Source: Macrolepiota albuminosa (taxonomy: Eukaryota; Basidiomycota; Agaricomycetes; Agaricales; Agaricaceae). Taken from it: a stretch of 64,000 nucleotides of DNA. The notes beneath the pieces were generated by a model. It was not told the origin of the DNA, made no database searches, and saw only the letters and a program-made list of their open reading frames with translations. Each line of letters opens with the position of its first letter. The stretch's first letter is position 1. Where the stretch lies: contig JAMWFC010000131.1 of the NCBI GenBank assembly GCA_027475525.1, positions 310,001 through 374,000 of the forward strand, given 5' to 3'. Below, in pieces: positions 60,743-64,000 of this stretch. Position numbers and translations under genes: made by a program.

Positions 60743-61365
60743 TGTTAGGTTCTGCTGATGATGGGGGCTTCCAATGGCAAGCAGGTCCTTACTAGGCAGA
60801 CTTGAAGTCTACAGAGTATTTCCAGGCAATGGAGGGGCGAGTTCCAGAGTTTTGGGTGAGGCACGAGGGTGCTCTGGAGAGTACACAAAGTGCTGGAGTT
60901 TGAGGAAGGGGTGGAGCAGGATTCCAGGCTAAGTCTGGAATATGGCAAAGGAGGGAACAGAGCCGGTTAAGGCAAAGAGACAATCAGGAGTGATCAGGGA
61001 AAGAGACTAAGACTGTGAGACTGAGGCTGAGACTGGAAGATGGAGAGAAGATTGAAGAGAGACTTAGTGGGCTAGGAGACTTGAGAGAGTAAGAAAATAG
61101 ATTGGGCAAGTAATATGAGATAGACAGAGGAGTATAGAGGCAGAAGTTATAGCAACATCAAGACTACCATGATGGGCTACTGGCTACAAGTTAAATATCT
61201 GCATTGGATAAGCTCCAGATCAACCAAGTGAGGTCTGGGGTTGCATCCCATATGGTTAGTCCTGTGCAGTGTTGTCATGATTGGATAAGCTCCAGATCAA
61301 CCAAGTGAGGTCTGGGGTTGCATCCCATATGGTTAGTCCTGTGCAGTGTTGTCATGACCCCCCGA
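60743..61365 (-). repeat. LTR of a sister family within intron 1 of E
   Basis: Starts TGTTAGGTTCTGCTGA and contains ACATCAAGACTA, so it is related to but distinct from the C/D LTR. It includes the 61203-61356 duplication and ends near GTTGTCATGA. No target duplication was found. Confidence 0.5.
61203..61356. repeat. 77-bp tandem duplication (LTR relic in E)
   Basis: Units start ATTGGATAAGCTCC at 61203 and 61280. Confidence 0.95.
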
Positions 61366-62103
61366 TGTCACGACCCCCCCAGGACACCCCTGGAACCCCA
61401 TCCAGAACCCTCTCTCCGACCCCACAAATGCACCCTGCCATCACGACTACCAACACCACCATCAAAAGCCGCCATCACCCGGCACCCCAGCAACCCACAT
61501 CACAGACCCTGGGATCACCGCCATCAAACCATGATCAATGATCGGATCACACTACCTGCTTCTGGGCCATCACACATCACACATCATGACTCCCTCCGTG
61601 CCCCACATGTGCAATCCCAGTATACAGTTCCCCCCCACTACTCAATGCCTCCCAGAACTTATCCCAGACACCCTGGAATCCCGGAGACCCAGACCCAGCC
61701 CCATAGTACTTATAGTGTAGTTCCCCATTGTATTTGCTAGTCTTGATATTAACTTGAATTGTTGTGTGCCCTTTGCTTGATTGGTACATGCTGACTGGCA
61801 CACTTTGACTGGCATGCTTGAATAACCGCATGCTCTAAGTTTGGTATGCACTTTGCGACTTACACTTTATTAACCCAGTCTCGTCTTAGAACCCCCAGTT
61901 CTCGACTCGACCCCTACCCGGCTCACAGCCTCTAAACCTAAAACCTCCGGATCAAGTCCCCTTCCCCAGGAGAACCCCCTGTCTGCATCTTGAACCCCAG
62001 AGTACTAGCTCTAGAGTTCCAGACATCCAAGTATCCATAGATCAAGTCCGCCTCGTAAGGGCGTTGCTTTCCTGGAAAGCCCCCAACTCAGCAGAACCTG
62101 ACA
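61366..62103 (+). repeat. C/D-type solo LTR within intron 1 of E
   Basis: 738 bp, TGTCACGACCCC...GAACCTGACA, less CpG-depleted than the surrounding E sequence and so younger. With 60743-61365 it forms a second facing LTR pair like 16303-17548. Confidence 0.75.
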
Positions 62104-62354
62104 AGTGTATTGCTCAGGTGTGAGGCCTGTGCAGCGTATAGTCCAGGTATGGGTGTGGTGTTTCCTGGGCTGATTGGGATGGTGTCAGGAAGTTTAACAA
62201 TGGGGCAGTGGTGTCAGGGGCTGAGGGGTCTTAGCACATGGGGAATCAGTGTGGGTAGGGTGTCCAGAGTGGGCTCAGAGCTCTGGGTGAGGTGTCTGGT
62301 TGGGTTGGGTAGGGTGCCGGTCATGACAGGCATGATTGACTTCTTTTTTTCAGA

Positions 62355-64000
62355 ACAACAAAGTGCTCCTGCCCTAGAGGCAGGTCCCAGTTGCCTCTTG
62401 GAGCCTGCCCCCAAGGCAGGCCTGAGTGGCCTTCTGGAGCTGGTCCCTGAACCTGTTCCTGAGGCAGGTTCCAGCTGTCCTGCACCCACCTTTGCACAGA
62501 TGACTGTCCACCCTCCTCAAACCCACCCTGCACCCCAACCTCACCTTGTTGCCCCTCATTTTTGATGATACAGGATGGCCCTGGGGACCATCTTGGTGGT
62601 CTCAGACAATCTGCGCATTCTGTGGGCAGATGTGATGCAGGAAATGTTTGAGCAGGCCCTGAAGAGGCCCTGGAGGCTGCCCACCTACAAATGGTGTATC
62701 AGCAATGGACCAGTAAGTGATCTTGTACCTCTGGGTTGCTGCTGATGTCAGCCCCAGTGCATGCATTGTGTCTGCTGGGTGGTACCATGTCTTTTTGAGG
62801 CCCTGGGCCCTTTGTCCCAGAAGAATTTGTCTGTATACAAAGTGTGCTGCCTCAACCATGAGCAGTATTCCGTGTCAGCCTTGTGGAAGACGCACTGCAT
62901 ATTATGGGAGCAGGAGTGGCCACTGGAGGGAATGACCTGGAGAATGGGGATGGAGGAGAGGGATTGGGTTGTGGAGCTGGAGGGGGGGCATTTGGAGGAG
63001 TCCAGGGAGTCCCAAACTGGAGGTGCATTGATCAGTGGGGTCCCAGCAGCAGTGCCTGTGGGGGGATCCAGGGGAGGCTTGGAGGGAGAGGGAGTTCTTA
63101 GGGTGGAGGATCAGGGTCAGCCCATGGTCCTGGTCATGTGCCAGGCAACTCAGGCTGGGACAAGCAGTGGGGCTTGTGATGGGCATCCAGACAAGAGGAA
63201 GCAGCAGGCATCACCCAGCCCTTCTCCCAGGCCTTCAAAAAGGGCATGCCTACCCCCAGCCTCCCTTCTGTGCCTATCTCCAGCAGTGTTTTCCCTGTTG
63301 TCAGGATGATCACTGGGTGTTGATGTGGAGGCCTTACAGGAGTGGCTGCAGAGGGCTGATTGTGAGAGAGGGGAGCTTGCTGACCAGCACCAGGTAATGG
63401 CAGGGCACCTCCAAGAGGTCCAGGCATCCTTGGCATGCAGCAAGGAGGGGGCAAGGCAGGAGGTGGCAGCCTGGAGGTGGGTGGAGGAGAACAGGAGGGC
63501 AGTACTCCAGGAGTTGGAGGCAGCATGGGTTGCCTGGGGGGTGCTGGAGGAAGAGCAGGATGCACTGTGGGTCTGGTTGGAGCAGGGGACAGGACATCTG
63601 GAATAGGCCCCCCCAAGTCAGGGGTTACTGGCAGCCTTGTTGCAGGACATTGTGGTTGCCTGGATGCCTTGTACTGACATCCTCAAGTTGGGCCTGAGAG
63701 CACTGACTGCTCCTGAACAGGGTGGCTGCAGCGCTCATGTTGCTGCAGGAAGGGCAGCATTCCAAGTTGACAATCCCTGGGATGGAACAGGGCCTCAACT
63801 TGCTAGGGAGGGTGGTGGCAGCACATCAGCAGAGGAATGTCCCTGCCCCAGGGATGTGGTTCAAGTGAGTATTGGACAAGGGCAAGCTGCTCCTGTCCTG
63901 GGATCAATTGGTGGAAAAAGCGTCATGAGAGCATGCCCCAGGAGAGGTGGAGGAGGAGGGGCCTCAGGGCTGGCTGGCTGGACCTGGGGAGCAGGAGAGA
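62355..64000 (+). pseudogene. Antisense accessory gene of E, exons 2-4 (decayed)
   Basis: The acceptor TTTTTTTCAG ends at 62354; exon 2 carries APTFAQMTVHPP and the KWCISNGP end. A GTAAGT donor (62713) and CCCCAG acceptor (about 62757) bound a 45-bp intron 2. Exon 3 starts CMHCVCWVVPC, so two cysteines of the first cluster remain while Arg codons became Cys and Trp. Next come GQPMVLVMCQATQAG, a basic Ser/Pro stretch and, after intron 3 near 63680, the C-terminal domain. Gene structure survives better than sequence. Confidence 0.75.

Larger units (their letters stand above)
59685..64000 (-). mobile_element. Element E: old, CpG-depleted relative of D (runs off the window)
   Basis: A D-like LTR (59685-60442) is followed by the D-type polypurine region and the antisense gene on the plus strand, in the same order and orientation as D. 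CG dinucleotides of C/D are mostly TG or CA here. The first intron of the antisense gene is enlarged by other LTRs (60743-62103). No gag-pol is reached before the window ends. Confidence 0.8.

Overview
This window is a retrotransposon island from a filamentous fungus, most likely an Agaricomycete (mushroom-forming basidiomycete). The evidence is the very short GT-AG introns (44-51 bp), Ty3/gypsy chromoviruses that end in a chromodomain, and a Ty1/copia element with a half-tRNA-iMet primer site. Single-copy genes are almost absent. No rRNA, tRNA, CRISPR or bacterial operon was seen.

Layout. 1-476 is the 3' end of a membrane-protein gene; its second copy is at 54791-55979. 767-12484 is gypsy element A (+), with a large extra reading frame after pol. 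13423-15192 holds two small repeat families (R1, R2). 15199-51102 is one copia element (+) carrying a nest. Gypsy B (-, 19273-47784) sits in its integrase region. Gypsy C (+, 22047-33479) sits in the RT gene of B, and gypsy D (-, 36454-47763) in an LTR of B. A solo LTR of the A family sits inside C (28703-28938). Each event is closed by its own 5-bp target duplication (A GTCTC, copia GCTAT, B CCAAT, C GATAC, D GTTGT, solo LTR CTGAA), so the order of insertion can be read directly. 51103-54180 is anonymous sequence plus a broken glutamine amidotransferase gene. 54183-55979 is the membrane-protein gene. 55977-59240 holds R1 and relics of minus-strand gypsy pol genes. 59685 to the window end is an old, CpG-depleted relative of D (element E).

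How the parts work. C and D are one chromovirus family: Gag with a CCHC knuckle, two consecutive retropepsin domains, RT, RNase H, integrase and chromodomain. The 13 bases after the 5' LTR are complementary to the presumed 5' end of the transcript, as in self-priming Tf1-like elements. Between pol and the 3' LTR both carry a gene on the opposite strand with three short introns and a paired-cysteine motif; a decayed third copy lies in E. This spliced antisense gene is the best candidate for an undescribed system.

Two cautions. First, at least sixteen tandem duplications with a period of exactly 77 bp break reading frames in C, D and nearby LTRs. A uniform period across unrelated sequences points to contigs from a k=77 assembly joined without trimming, so many frameshifts in C and D may not be real. 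Second, A, B, E and copia show strong CpG to TpG/CpA decay: most internal stops are TGA where the family has arginine.
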